DNA of 32,437 bases from CAYNNP01 sp964398215 (GTDB lineage: Bacteria; Planctomycetota; Planctomycetia; Pirellulales; Pirellulaceae), in NCBI GenBank assembly GCA_964398215.1, contig CAYNNP010000045.1, forward strand, positions 1 through 32,437, in the 5' to 3' direction. The notes under the pieces were generated by a model that saw only the letters and a program-made list of their open reading frames with translations, did not search any database and had not been told where the DNA came from. The position numbers and the translations under genes were made by a program. Of this stretch, positions 15,433-23,341 are shown in pieces. Numbering within the stretch: position 1 is the first letter of the stretch; each line of letters starts with the position of its first letter.

Positions 15433-17052
15433 GTGGCCAACTTCTTTAAAATTGCATGCCCCAAATGCAGCAAGGCTCTGAAAGTCAACGAGAACTTGGC
15501 TGGGAAAAGTCGAGCTTGCCCGTATTGCCGCGCGACAATGCGCATTCCAGATGTAGCACCACAAGAACAAGAGCCTGATCCAGAACCAGAACCGCAGGCG
15601 GAAGAAGCTTTGCCGAGCATTCAAACTGCGCCCAAGCAACCGCGCTCCGGCAAACGCGACACCCCGAAGGCCGCTGCAAAACCGACAAAGAAGTTCAAAC
15701 GTGATCGCGGAAAGAAAGGTTGGTTCGATGTAACAACGGGTGATTCTGCGAGTACCGATGTTAGTCTGATGCTGAGCGCTATCATCGGCTTTGTTTTGAC
15801 GATCGTGTGGTACGGTGCGATGTTTGGATTGCGTGCCGCCGAAATTCAATTCGCTGAACTGTTTTGTGACCGAGGCCCGATTCCGTATCCAACGACGTTC
15901 CTGATGTTTTGGGCGTTGGCGATTCTGTTCTTAAAATGGCTGAATCTCAAACAGCAGAAAGACGCGATGCTCTTGGACGTATTGCCGACGGAGGTGTCGC
16001 CGGAAATCTCCATGGAGTCGCTGGACGGATTCATTGACCACATCAACGAACTGCCCGGCGCGAGCAATCGTACGTTCATGGTGAACCGTGTGATCCGCGG
16101 CATCGAACACTTTCGAGTTCGCAAGAGTGCCGCGGAAACCGTAACGATGATGGAACTGCAATCGGGAATCGATGCCAACAATGTTGCCGGCAGCTTTACG
16201 ATTCTAAAGGTCCTGATTTGGGCGCTCCCAATCCTTGGTTTTATCGGAACCGTGATGGGAGTCAGTTCCGCTGTCGGCGATTTGGGCGCTGGCATGAGCG
16301 ACGGTGGGATCGACGGAATGCAAGCAGCTTTGGAACGAGTTTTCGCAGGCCTTGGCGTCGCATTCGATACTACGTTGTTGGCTTTGATCATGAGCCTGTT
16401 TGTAAAGATCCCTGCTTCGGCGATTCAGAAAAGCGAAGAAGATTTGATCACGGCGGTTGATGAATACTGCAACGAAAGCTTGCTAAGACGACTGAACGAT
16501 GGTCGAGAAGGCGGTGCGATTCGTGGGCTTGGTAGCGACAATGGTGACACGGCCGTTTTTCGCGAAGCTGTCGAACAAGCCTTGGGGACCCAGCATGCCG
16601 AAATGGAACGTTGGCTTACCAAATTGGACGCGATCGGTGGGCGACTAACGACGCAAGTCGCGCAAGGATGGGACGAGGTCAACAATCGGATCGAGGGCCA
16701 ACAAAAACAACACGTCAAAGTGCTTCATTCACAACAGCTTGACCAACAGGCACGCTTGCAGGCGCAGCTTGATCAAATGGCCAATGCCGCTGACAAGATC
16801 CAAGCGACGCTAACGAATCTTGCCAATCAAGCCGCCAATATGCAAACCGAAGTCAACGGTGCTTTTGCAAACGCAAATACCGCTCTGGCCGAAAACTTCC
16901 AAGGGATGAGTCGCGGATTACAAAACCTAAGCGGCGTCTTGGAGTCGCTTGGCGAACAGCAGGTCGTCGTCCAACAGGTGGCGGCGCCGGCTGATCCTAG
17001 CGCTCAGAAGTCCGGCTGGTTTGGAAAGAAATCGCGGGGAGGAAAACGATAA
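15433..17052 (+). CDS. Zinc-ribbon MotA/TolQ/ExbB channel-type protein
   Basis: A 539-residue membrane protein. The N-terminus is a zinc ribbon with two CxxC pairs (Cys9/Cys12 and Cys29/Cys32), then an acidic and a basic low-complexity linker. Hydrophobic segments lie at about 112-134, 153-171, 255-280 and 306-327. The third and fourth carry the MotA/TolQ/ExbB signature: LPILGFIGTVMGVSSAVGDL followed by LGVAFDTTLLALIMSLFVKI. A tail from about 400 to 520 is rich in Gln, Ala and Asn and looks coiled-coil, and it ends in a basic cluster. The family forms ion-conducting pentamers around ExbD/TolR/MotB-like dimers. The GTG at 15433 is the first possible start after an in-frame stop at 15415. It is the first gene of a three-gene operon and overlaps the next by one base. 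Its driven process is unknown. Confidence 0.87.
   Translation: MANFFKIACPKCSKALKVNENLAGKSRACPYCRATMRIPDVAPQEQEPDPEPEPQAEEALPSIQTAPKQPRSGKRDTPKAAAKPTKKFKRDRGKKGWFDVTTGDSASTDVSLMLSAIIGFVLTIVWYGAMFGLRAAEIQFAELFCDRGPIPYPTTFLMFWALAILFLKWLNLKQQKDAMLLDVLPTEVSPEISMESLDGFIDHINELPGASNRTFMVNRVIRGIEHFRVRKSAAETVTMMELQSGIDANNVAGSFTILKVLIWALPILGFIGTVMGVSSAVGDLGAGMSDGGIDGMQAALERVFAGLGVAFDTTLLALIMSLFVKIPASAIQKSEEDLITAVDEYCNESLLRRLNDGREGGAIRGLGSDNGDTAVFREAVEQALGTQHAEMERWLTKLDAIGGRLTTQVAQGWDEVNNRIEGQQKQHVKVLHSQQLDQQARLQAQLDQMANAADKIQATLTNLANQAANMQTEVNGAFANANTALAENFQGMSRGLQNLSGVLESLGEQQVVVQQVAAPADPSAQKSGWFGKKSRGGKR
17036..17042 (+). promoter_or_regulatory. Ribosome binding site of first ExbD-like gene
   Basis: GGGGAGG, nine bases before the ATG at 17052 and inside the end of the upstream channel gene. 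It supports translation from the overlapping TAATG start. Confidence 0.65.
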
Positions 17053-17882
17053 TGGCCAGACGACCGCGCGAAGATGATAACGAAATTTCGTTGTTCCCGT
17101 TCCTTAGTATCATTGCCAGTGTGATTGGCGTTTTGACAATGTTGATCGCGACGTTGACGCTGTCGCAAACACGCGCCAGCGGTGTTGCTGATGACTTGAA
17201 GAAGGCGGAGTCGCACGAAAAAACAGTCAAGGATTTGACAGACACCGAAGAACGCATCGCGGCACTGAAAGCAAAAATCTCGGTTTCAAAATCGGCTACG
17301 CTGCGATTGCGAGAAGAGCAAAAGGAGATTGTCGGGACGAAAGAGGAACTGGAGAGATTGTTCGCAGAGCTGGAACGAATCCGCAAAGAAATCGAACAGC
17401 AGAAAAAGATCCAGATCGTGATTCCGGAAATCAATCCTGCGGATCGTGAGACGGTTGCCGACATGCAACAACAATACGATCAGCTTGCGGAGCAGATCGC
17501 TCAGCTGGAGAAAGATCTGCAGGCTCGCAAGGATGTTCCTACCGAAGGAAACGTTACGGTGCTGCCACAAGGTTCTGGGTTGAATTTCAATCCGTACTTT
17601 GTCGAATGCGCCAGCGATTCGATCGTTTTGCACCACATGCCCGAGCCCAAAAGAGTTCGCCGCAATGATGTTGTAAAAGATAAGGATTTTTTGGCGTTGC
17701 TTAACAAGGTCGCCAACGGCACGAACGATTCCGTCGTATTCTTGCTGCGAAGCGATGCTTTGGCGACCTATCGAATGTGCCGTGGAATTTGCGTCAAACA
17801 AGATGTCCGCAACGGAAAAATTCCCGTTGTTGGTAAAGGACGAATTGATTTGAGCGCATTTGGCGAAAAGAAAAAGAGGTAG
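17052..17882 (+). CDS. ExbD-like single-pass coiled-coil protein lacking the TM aspartate
   Basis: A 276-residue protein with a short charged N-terminus (MARRPREDDNEIS), one membrane segment at about 15-36, a long charged coiled coil (about 45-165) and a small C-terminal extracytoplasmic domain from about 170. Its layout and position directly after an ExbB-type channel gene identify it as an ExbD/TolR-like partner. It aligns without gaps to the next gene's membrane segment: PFLSIIASVIGVL here against SLLDTMTNVVGIL there. The position of the ion-carrying aspartate of ExbD/TolR (residue 19) is serine here. The C-terminal domain starts with YFVECASDSIVLHH and contains VVFLLRSDALATYRMC, resembling the equivalent part of the next protein. 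No peptidoglycan-binding OmpA motif is seen. Role inferred only from context. Confidence 0.75.
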   Translation: MARRPREDDNEISLFPFLSIIASVIGVLTMLIATLTLSQTRASGVADDLKKAESHEKTVKDLTDTEERIAALKAKISVSKSATLRLREEQKEIVGTKEELERLFAELERIRKEIEQQKKIQIVIPEINPADRETVADMQQQYDQLAEQIAQLEKDLQARKDVPTEGNVTVLPQGSGLNFNPYFVECASDSIVLHHMPEPKRVRRNDVVKDKDFLALLNKVANGTNDSVVFLLRSDALATYRMCRGICVKQDVRNGKIPVVGKGRIDLSAFGEKKKR

Positions 17883-17887
17883 CAACG

Positions 17888-18994
17888 ATGGGCAGACGAA
17901 AACCACAGAGTGACGAAGACGGCGGGTTGGATTCGCTACTGGACACGATGACCAACGTGGTCGGGATCTTGGTCTTGGTGCTGATTGTGACGCAGTTGAG
18001 CGTTAAGAGTGTTGTTGATACGGCAATCGAAAATAGAGTTGACCAGAAAGAGATGGACGAGGCAGTTCATGATCTAGCTGAAATGAAACTGGAAGAGTTG
18101 GAGTTGGAACGGATCCTGATTGCTCCGGAAGATATCGATGTCGATGCTCAACGCGAGGAGCTTGAGCGAAACAGGGCGCTGCTGGCGAAACTAAAAGCTG
18201 ATGCCGAAAAGGCTCAGCAGGAAAAGAACCAGTACGCTTTGAAGATCAAGGATGAAGAAAAGAAGGCGATGGCGAATCGAAAGGAGATCGAGGATGCAAA
18301 ATCAAAGCGAGCGGAATTGGAAAAACTGGTGACAACGTCGATTGAGAAAAAGGCTTCGCTGGAAGCCATGCTTTCCAAGACAAAGCGGCGGACAGCGCCA
18401 GCGGACATCAAAGTCAGTATTCCCAATCCACGACCAGCACCCGAAGGTGCCCGGCAGATTCCGATTCTGTGTGTGGAGAACCGTGTCTATCCGATCAATG
18501 TGGACGTGTTTCGCAAGCGCGCCGAGCTACGTGCTAAGGCGATCTTGGAACGTTTTCGGATTGTCAAAGATCCGGTCAAAGGATACGACGCAGCCAAATT
18601 CAAACGACATTGGAATCAGCTCCGTGATCAAGACCCTTTGTTCAACGTCGAATACTATATTGTGAACGATCGCAATTTGCGGATTCGGTTCAAGCACAAA
18701 GCAGGTAGCGGCGGGACGGATCGGCAGTTGGTCAATTCGCGTTCAAAGATCCGGACGCAGTACTTGAACAGCTTTGACGGAAGCAAGTACTATGCGCGAT
18801 TCTATGTGTTGCCTGACAGTTACGATGTGTACCTAACTGCCAGACGATTGTTCAATCAAAATCGTATTCTCAGCGGCTGGGATCCACAGAACGAAGGTTA
18901 TGAATTCACGACTTGGGTCGGCGGTGTTGAGCTTGGTCCACCCATTGAACGAAAACCAGGCGCACCACGAAAGCCTCAGAATTTGATCGATTGA
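17888..18994 (+). CDS. ExbD-like single-pass coiled-coil protein with TM aspartate
   Basis: A 368-residue paralogue of the preceding gene. The N-terminus MGRRKPQSDEDGGLDSLLD leads into a membrane segment at about 19-38 that keeps an aspartate at residue 19 (LLDTMTNVVGILVLVLIV), matching the D-containing membrane helix of ExbD/TolR. A heavily charged coiled coil follows (about 45-160). The C-terminal domain (about 180-368) begins IPILCVENRVYPINVD and includes the stretch YARFYVLPDSYDVYLTARRL. It starts five bases after the previous stop with an AGAGG ribosome site at 17875-17879, so the three genes are surely one transcript. A stable heteromer with the serine-19 paralogue inside the channel pentamer is the simplest reading. 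What it pulls on or opens outside the membrane is unknown. Confidence 0.78.
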   Translation: MGRRKPQSDEDGGLDSLLDTMTNVVGILVLVLIVTQLSVKSVVDTAIENRVDQKEMDEAVHDLAEMKLEELELERILIAPEDIDVDAQREELERNRALLAKLKADAEKAQQEKNQYALKIKDEEKKAMANRKEIEDAKSKRAELEKLVTTSIEKKASLEAMLSKTKRRTAPADIKVSIPNPRPAPEGARQIPILCVENRVYPINVDVFRKRAELRAKAILERFRIVKDPVKGYDAAKFKRHWNQLRDQDPLFNVEYYIVNDRNLRIRFKHKAGSGGTDRQLVNSRSKIRTQYLNSFDGSKYYARFYVLPDSYDVYLTARRLFNQNRILSGWDPQNEGYEFTTWVGGVELGPPIERKPGAPRKPQNLID

Positions 18995-19091
18995 TGATGC
19001 CGTAGCGCGTAGCGAACGGCTTGTTGATTTCGTCGGAACATAGGCGGACCAACGCTACCAATCCCACTTCAGAAAAACGATCGCTGGTGGA

Positions 19092-19133
19092 TTTCTTTGA
19101 GCCGCAGGGCGATAGCCCTGCGGCTCAAAGAAA
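19092..19133. terminator. Perfect 19-bp hairpin between converging genes
   Basis: The left arm at 19092-19110 (TTTCTTTGAGCCGCAGGGC) and right arm at 19115-19133 are exact reverse complements around a GATA loop. On the plus strand it ends in an A run and on the minus strand in a T run. It lies between the ends of the ExbD-like operon (18994) and proS (19222), so a terminator role for one or both is likely. It also shares 16 bases with 12153-12168, so it belongs to a repeat family. Confidence 0.7.
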
Positions 19134-19221
19134 AATGTCAAGAGTTTGTTGGTTAAACGAAAGAATGCTCGTCGGCTTAGTAAATCGACAAAACCTTGAC
19201 GACTTCCGCAACGGTCTTGCC

Positions 19222-20736
19222 CTAATAGGCCTTTGCAAAGATCGCTTTCTTGTCGGCTGGTTTGCCGGTCAAGAAACAGGTGCCAGGCTCATCGTTGTTC
19301 TCGCGGGGAATGCATCGGATCGTTACTTTCAACTCTTTGAGCAGCGCTTGCAGCTCATCCTCGCTCGCAAAATGGCAATGCGCAAATCCACCGTGCATCT
19401 CCGGATCCTTTGCGTTCTTGGGAGTAAAAAAGCTACGGAAATCCGCTTCATTGTCGATATCGACTGAATGATTGCTCCGCAGTTCAGCTGCTCGGTCAAA
19501 CAACGACTTTTGGATGTCACCCAAAATCGTATCGATCGTTGCCACCAACTCGTTTCGGTCCATCGGTGAACTTTTGGGCTGATCGCGGCGGGCAAAAAAC
19601 ACGCCGCCCTTCTCCATGTCTTTCGGGCCAATCTCCAAGCGAATTGGGACCCCGCGTTTGACATGGTGCCACTTCTTTTCGCCGCCGCGCAAATCACGGT
19701 TATCAATTTCGACTCTGACGGGGCTGCCAGCATACGTCTTCGCCGATAGTTCTTCGTTCAGCGATTCGACGTACTGCATGACCTGGGTGCGTTGTTCGTC
19801 GGTCTTGTAGATTGGCAGAATGACGACGTGTGCTGGAGCAAGTTTGGGTGGCATCACCAAACCGTCATCATCGCTGTGCGTCATGATCATCGCGCCGACA
19901 AGACGCGTGGAAACGCCCCAACTGGTCGTCCAGGCAAACTCTCGTGAACCGGTTTCGGACTGAAACACAATCTCTTGCGCCTTGGAAAAGTTCTGGCCCA
20001 GAAAGTGACTCGTGCCAGCTTGCAGCGCCTTGCGATCTTGCATCATGGCTTCGATCGATAAAGTCTCCACCGCGCCCGGGAACCGCTCCAGTGGCGTTTT
20101 GCTACCGATCGTAACCGGCATCGCCATCCAGTTTTCTGCAAAGTCAGCGTAGACATCGATCATCTGTTCGGTTTCCGCGATCGCTTCTTCGCTGGTGGCG
20201 TGCACCGTATGCCCTTCTTGCCAAAGGAATTCGGCGGTCCGCAAAAACATTCGCGTTCGCATTTCCCATCTGACAACGTTCGCCCATTGGTTGATCAAAA
20301 TTGGCAAGTCGCGGTAGCTCTGCACCCATTTGGCGTACGTGGCACCGATGATCGTTTCACTGGTTGGCCGAACGATCAACGGTTCTTCTAGTTTGCCAGC
20401 TGGCCGCAGCCCGCCGTCAGGATCAGGCTCCAAGCGATGGTGAGTAACGACCGCGCATTCTTTGGCGAAGCCTTCCACATGCTCGGCTTCCTTTTCCAGA
20501 AAACTCATCGGAATGAAGAGCGGAAAGTAAGCGTTCTGGTGACCGGTTGCTTTGAACATATCGTCCAAGGCGCGTTGCATGTTTTCCCACAAACGATAGC
20601 CCCACGGCTTGATCACCATGCAGCCGCGAACCGGAGAATTTTCCGCCAAGTCGGCTGCCTTGATGACTTGTTGATACCACTCGGGGTAATTCTGTTCTCG
20701 AGTAGGTTGGATTGCCGTCTTAGGTGCTTTGGCCAT
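19222..20736 (-). CDS. proS: Proline--tRNA ligase, short archaeal/eukaryotic type
   Basis: A 504-residue class II aminoacyl-tRNA synthetase that charges tRNA-Pro with proline in the cytoplasm. Class II blocks include VRGCMVIKPWGYRLWENMQ, the motif 2 region RPTSETIIGATYAKWVQSYR through WANVVRWEMRTRMFLRTAEF, WQEGHTVHATSEEA and the C-terminal half with WGVSTRLVGAMIMTHSDDDG. It lacks the large editing insertion of the long bacterial type and has the C-terminal extension of the short type. The anticodon-binding domain is seen around HVVILPIYKTDEQRTQV. It starts 66 bases after the end of fliJ on the same strand and may be read from the flagellar transcript or its own promoter. It converges on the ExbD-like operon. 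Confidence 0.96.
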   Translation of the reverse strand: MAKAPKTAIQPTREQNYPEWYQQVIKAADLAENSPVRGCMVIKPWGYRLWENMQRALDDMFKATGHQNAYFPLFIPMSFLEKEAEHVEGFAKECAVVTHHRLEPDPDGGLRPAGKLEEPLIVRPTSETIIGATYAKWVQSYRDLPILINQWANVVRWEMRTRMFLRTAEFLWQEGHTVHATSEEAIAETEQMIDVYADFAENWMAMPVTIGSKTPLERFPGAVETLSIEAMMQDRKALQAGTSHFLGQNFSKAQEIVFQSETGSREFAWTTSWGVSTRLVGAMIMTHSDDDGLVMPPKLAPAHVVILPIYKTDEQRTQVMQYVESLNEELSAKTYAGSPVRVEIDNRDLRGGEKKWHHVKRGVPIRLEIGPKDMEKGGVFFARRDQPKSSPMDRNELVATIDTILGDIQKSLFDRAAELRSNHSVDIDNEADFRSFFTPKNAKDPEMHGGFAHCHFASEDELQALLKELKVTIRCIPRENNDEPGTCFLTGKPADKKAIFAKAY

Positions 20737-20802
20737 GTCGTTGCTGAGATGGTGTTGAAGGTAAAGTGAATTTGCTGCGAGCTGGTTACAGTTGCCTGAT
20801 CG

Positions 20803-21264
20803 CTAATTGTCTGCTGTCTTCGCTCGATGCCAAGCCCACGAGGCGGCCGCTTGGCCAAATTGTCGTCGCTGCTGGTGCTGAGCTTCCAGAAGTTTTGCCG
20901 TCGTTCGATTTTTGACCATGCGTTTCCAGCGTTCTACTTCTTGCTGGGCCTCTGCGACAGCACGTCGCTGTTGCTGGATCTGTTGCTCAAGTCCCGCGTG
21001 TTTCTGTTCCAGATCATGAATTTGTCGTGCGATTTGCAATTGATACTGGTCCTGTAGTTCCAACGACTGCGCCGAGAGCACTCCGGTTCGCATTTCACGG
21101 ATACGATTCAGAAAATTTAATTGCTGTACGGCCATTTCGTTTTTCTGACGCTGGATTTGCTCCAATTCACTCAGCAAGGCAGCGTATTGGACGGCCTCCT
21201 GGTCGCGGGCCAATTCTCGGATACGCAGCACACTCTCAGCAGTTGCTTGTTGGTTGGATTCCAT
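20803..21264 (-). CDS. fliJ: Flagellar export protein FliJ-like coiled-coil protein
   Basis: A 153-residue, almost wholly helical protein rich in Gln, Glu, Arg and Ala, without membrane segments. Length, coiled-coil composition and position fit FliJ, the export-chaperone rod that links the FliI ATPase ring to the export gate. FliJ is poorly conserved, so the call depends on being directly after fliI. Its start overlaps the fliI stop in a TAATG, showing translational coupling. The coiled coil covers about residues 20-130, with repeats such as HDLEQKHAGLEQQIQQQRR. No alternative family fits as well. Confidence 0.8.
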   Translation of the reverse strand: MESNQQATAESVLRIRELARDQEAVQYAALLSELEQIQRQKNEMAVQQLNFLNRIREMRTGVLSAQSLELQDQYQLQIARQIHDLEQKHAGLEQQIQQQRRAVAEAQQEVERWKRMVKNRTTAKLLEAQHQQRRQFGQAAASWAWHRAKTADN

Positions 21265-22646
21265 TACGCAGCAACACGTTCTTGTTGCGACCGCATTTCC
21301 GCCGAAGCATTACACAGCGCGGCTAGATCGGCATCAACATCGGCTTGCGAAATTGATTCATCTTGGCTCTGTTGCAAGAACGCCGAGATCCTTGGGTGCA
21401 TCTCAATCGCATGGTCGACTGCCGCGTCGTTGCCTTTGTGGTACGCGCCCAAGGATATCAATTCGCGATTCGCTTCATAGTCGGCAAGTCCCCGGCGCAC
21501 GGCTGCAACCTGCTGGCTGTACTCTGGCTGTGAAATCAAATGTGATTGGCAACGACTAATACTGCCAAGCACATCGATCGGTGGCCAATGCGCGCGGCTC
21601 GCCAATTCGCGGCTCAGGACAACGTGCCCATCCAACATCCCACGCAGCGCGTCGGCCACAGGATCGTCCATCCTGTCACCTTCGACCAATACGCTGTAGA
21701 AAGCCGTGATGGATCCTTGCTCGGTTCGGCCGGCTCGTTCGACAAGCCGCGAGACGTGGTTAAAAACACTTGGCGGGTAACCGTTGGTCGACGGCGCTTC
21801 GCCACCTGCCAAACTAATCTCGCGGTGTGCCATCGCCAATCGAGTGATTGAATCGAACAGCAACAAAACATCTTGGCCTTGATCGCGAAACGATTCAGCG
21901 ATCGCAGTGGCTGTCGATGCTGCGGCGACGCGCTGCGCTGCTGGCGAGTCAGCCGTTGCGACGACCAAGACGCTGCGTTTCATTCCTTCTGGCCCCAGTG
22001 TTCGCTGGACAAACTCTGGTACTTCGCGGCCGCGTTCACCAACCAACGCGACCACGATCCGGTCCGCTGTCGTTCCCTTGGCCAACATCCCAAGCAACGT
22101 ACTTTTGCCGACGCCCGAGCCAGCAAAGATGCCCATCCGTTGTCCTTTTCCGCATGTCAGCATCGCGTCGATCGCTCGCACGCCCGTATGAAGACGTTCG
22201 GTGATCGGCGGTCGCTGAAAAGAATCAGGGGCCGGCCTCTCGGTCTCAATCGATTCTAGCCCCGCGCCAATTGTACTTTCGTCGATCGGATTGCCAAACG
22301 CATCGATGACGTGCCCAACGAGTTCTGGTCCACACTTTACCCTGAGCGACCGATCGACCAGTTCGACTTGGTCACCAGCGGATACTTGATGAGGACGTTG
22401 GAGGGTTGCCATCACCATTCGTTGACCACGAAAACCGACCACGATCAAACGAGCGTCTTGATTTGTCAATCGGCACACGGCCCCGACCGGCGCCGTCATG
22501 CCTTCGACTTCGATATTTTCGCCAACGACAGCTGAAACACGCCCCGTGACGCGCTGCAAAACGCCTTGGTCGATCGACTGCATCCACCGCTGGGTCGGCA
22601 ATTCAGGTAGCGGCAACCCGTCATTTTCTTTGCCAACGACTCTCAT
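21264..22646 (-). CDS. fliI: Flagellar type III export ATPase FliI
   Basis: A 460-residue cytoplasmic ATPase that energises or primes export of flagellar parts. The N-terminal beta-barrel part carries VTGRVSAVVGENIEVEG. The Walker A loop is AGSGVGKST (Ala175 to Thr183), Walker B is DVLLLFDSITRLAMAHRE, and the family block GYPPSVFNHVSRLVERAG is present. The DAFGNPID and RLHTGVRAIDAMLTCGKGQ segments distinguish FliI/YscN from F1 subunits. The length is usual. The gene overlaps fliH by four bases (ATGA) and fliJ by one, in the standard H-I-J order. A virulence-type secretion ATPase is unlikely because FliF and FliG genes lie just upstream. Confidence 0.95.
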   Translation of the reverse strand: MRVVGKENDGLPLPELPTQRWMQSIDQGVLQRVTGRVSAVVGENIEVEGMTAPVGAVCRLTNQDARLIVVGFRGQRMVMATLQRPHQVSAGDQVELVDRSLRVKCGPELVGHVIDAFGNPIDESTIGAGLESIETERPAPDSFQRPPITERLHTGVRAIDAMLTCGKGQRMGIFAGSGVGKSTLLGMLAKGTTADRIVVALVGERGREVPEFVQRTLGPEGMKRSVLVVATADSPAAQRVAAASTATAIAESFRDQGQDVLLLFDSITRLAMAHREISLAGGEAPSTNGYPPSVFNHVSRLVERAGRTEQGSITAFYSVLVEGDRMDDPVADALRGMLDGHVVLSRELASRAHWPPIDVLGSISRCQSHLISQPEYSQQVAAVRRGLADYEANRELISLGAYHKGNDAAVDHAIEMHPRISAFLQQSQDESISQADVDADLAALCNASAEMRSQQERVAA

Positions 22647-23314
22647 TGAAACAGTTGCTCCAATTTATCAAGCTGCGACATCAAGCCCGCTGAAATCTCG
22701 CCTCCTGTTTGCCGGACCGCGACTTCGGTGGGGCCAACAGATTCATCGGCAACGATGCGAGTGTTTTCTGGCAAGTCTGCGGAGGACAACATATCGGCCA
22801 TCGCTTGTCCCAACTGAGCCAACGTTTCTGGGTTGATCGCAACCGTCAATTCGCAAGCCGTCCGAGTGCTCTGAACGGCTGCCTGCGCCCAACGCACCAA
22901 GATCTCGGGATCTTTTTTCAACTCGGCTTTCACGATCCTTTCAACTGCCGATAGCACGACGGCCGCCAACGCATCGGAATACTGAATCATCCATTCTGAA
23001 TGTGCGGATTGCATTTGGTCGACGGTGTCACGCACCATGTCTAAACCTGTTCGCGCCCGTTGTTCAGCAGCATCGGCAATTTGTGTTTCGATGTCTCTAC
23101 TGGCCTGCGCATACCCTTCGGCGTAGCCTTCTTTTTTTGCGCTCTGACGAATCCTTGCCGCTTCAACCTGCGCGTCGGCCAACATTTGCTGGACTTGCTG
23201 CTGTGAATTGGCCAATTGTTGCTGTGCCTGATCCGCCAAATCCGACATATTGAAACCAGCCAAACCGCTTGGTTGGCTCGCTTGGTTATCCTTTGACTTC
23301 AGAACAATCGCCAT
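22643..23314 (-). CDS. fliH: Flagellar assembly protein FliH
   Basis: A 223-residue soluble protein with a long helical N-terminal part holding glutamine-rich segments and glycine-spaced stretches (GYAEGYAQAS near residue 63), typical of FliH. The C-terminal domain has AAVVLSAVERIVKAELKKDP followed by VAINPETLAQL and RIVADESVGPTEVAVRQTGG, matching the FliH/SctL/V-ATPase E-subunit stator domain. It regulates and docks FliI. It has a good ribosome site (AAGGAA at 23323-23328, eight bases before the start), is 27 bases after fliG and overlaps fliI. Confidence 0.9.
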   Translation of the reverse strand: MAIVLKSKDNQASQPSGLAGFNMSDLADQAQQQLANSQQQVQQMLADAQVEAARIRQSAKKEGYAEGYAQASRDIETQIADAAEQRARTGLDMVRDTVDQMQSAHSEWMIQYSDALAAVVLSAVERIVKAELKKDPEILVRWAQAAVQSTRTACELTVAINPETLAQLGQAMADMLSSADLPENTRIVADESVGPTEVAVRQTGGEISAGLMSQLDKLEQLFQ

Positions 23315-23341
23315 CGGCTACTTTCCTTTGGAACGCTGCGT

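Noticed and set aside
15349..15849. A 166-residue open frame on the minus strand
   Set aside because: It is antisense to the zinc-ribbon channel gene, has low-complexity Gly/Ser/Phe content and no family features.
15846..16391. A 181-residue open frame on the minus strand
   Set aside because: Antisense to the channel domain, whose plus-strand family motifs are clear.
17286..17906. A 206-residue open frame on the minus strand
   Set aside because: Antisense to the coiled-coil gene and composed of Phe/Leu/Gln mirror sequence from that coding region.
15433..18994. Zorya type defence system
   Set aside because: The partners lack OmpA/peptidoglycan-binding domains and no ZorC/D/E-like genes are adjacent; only the channel architecture is shared.
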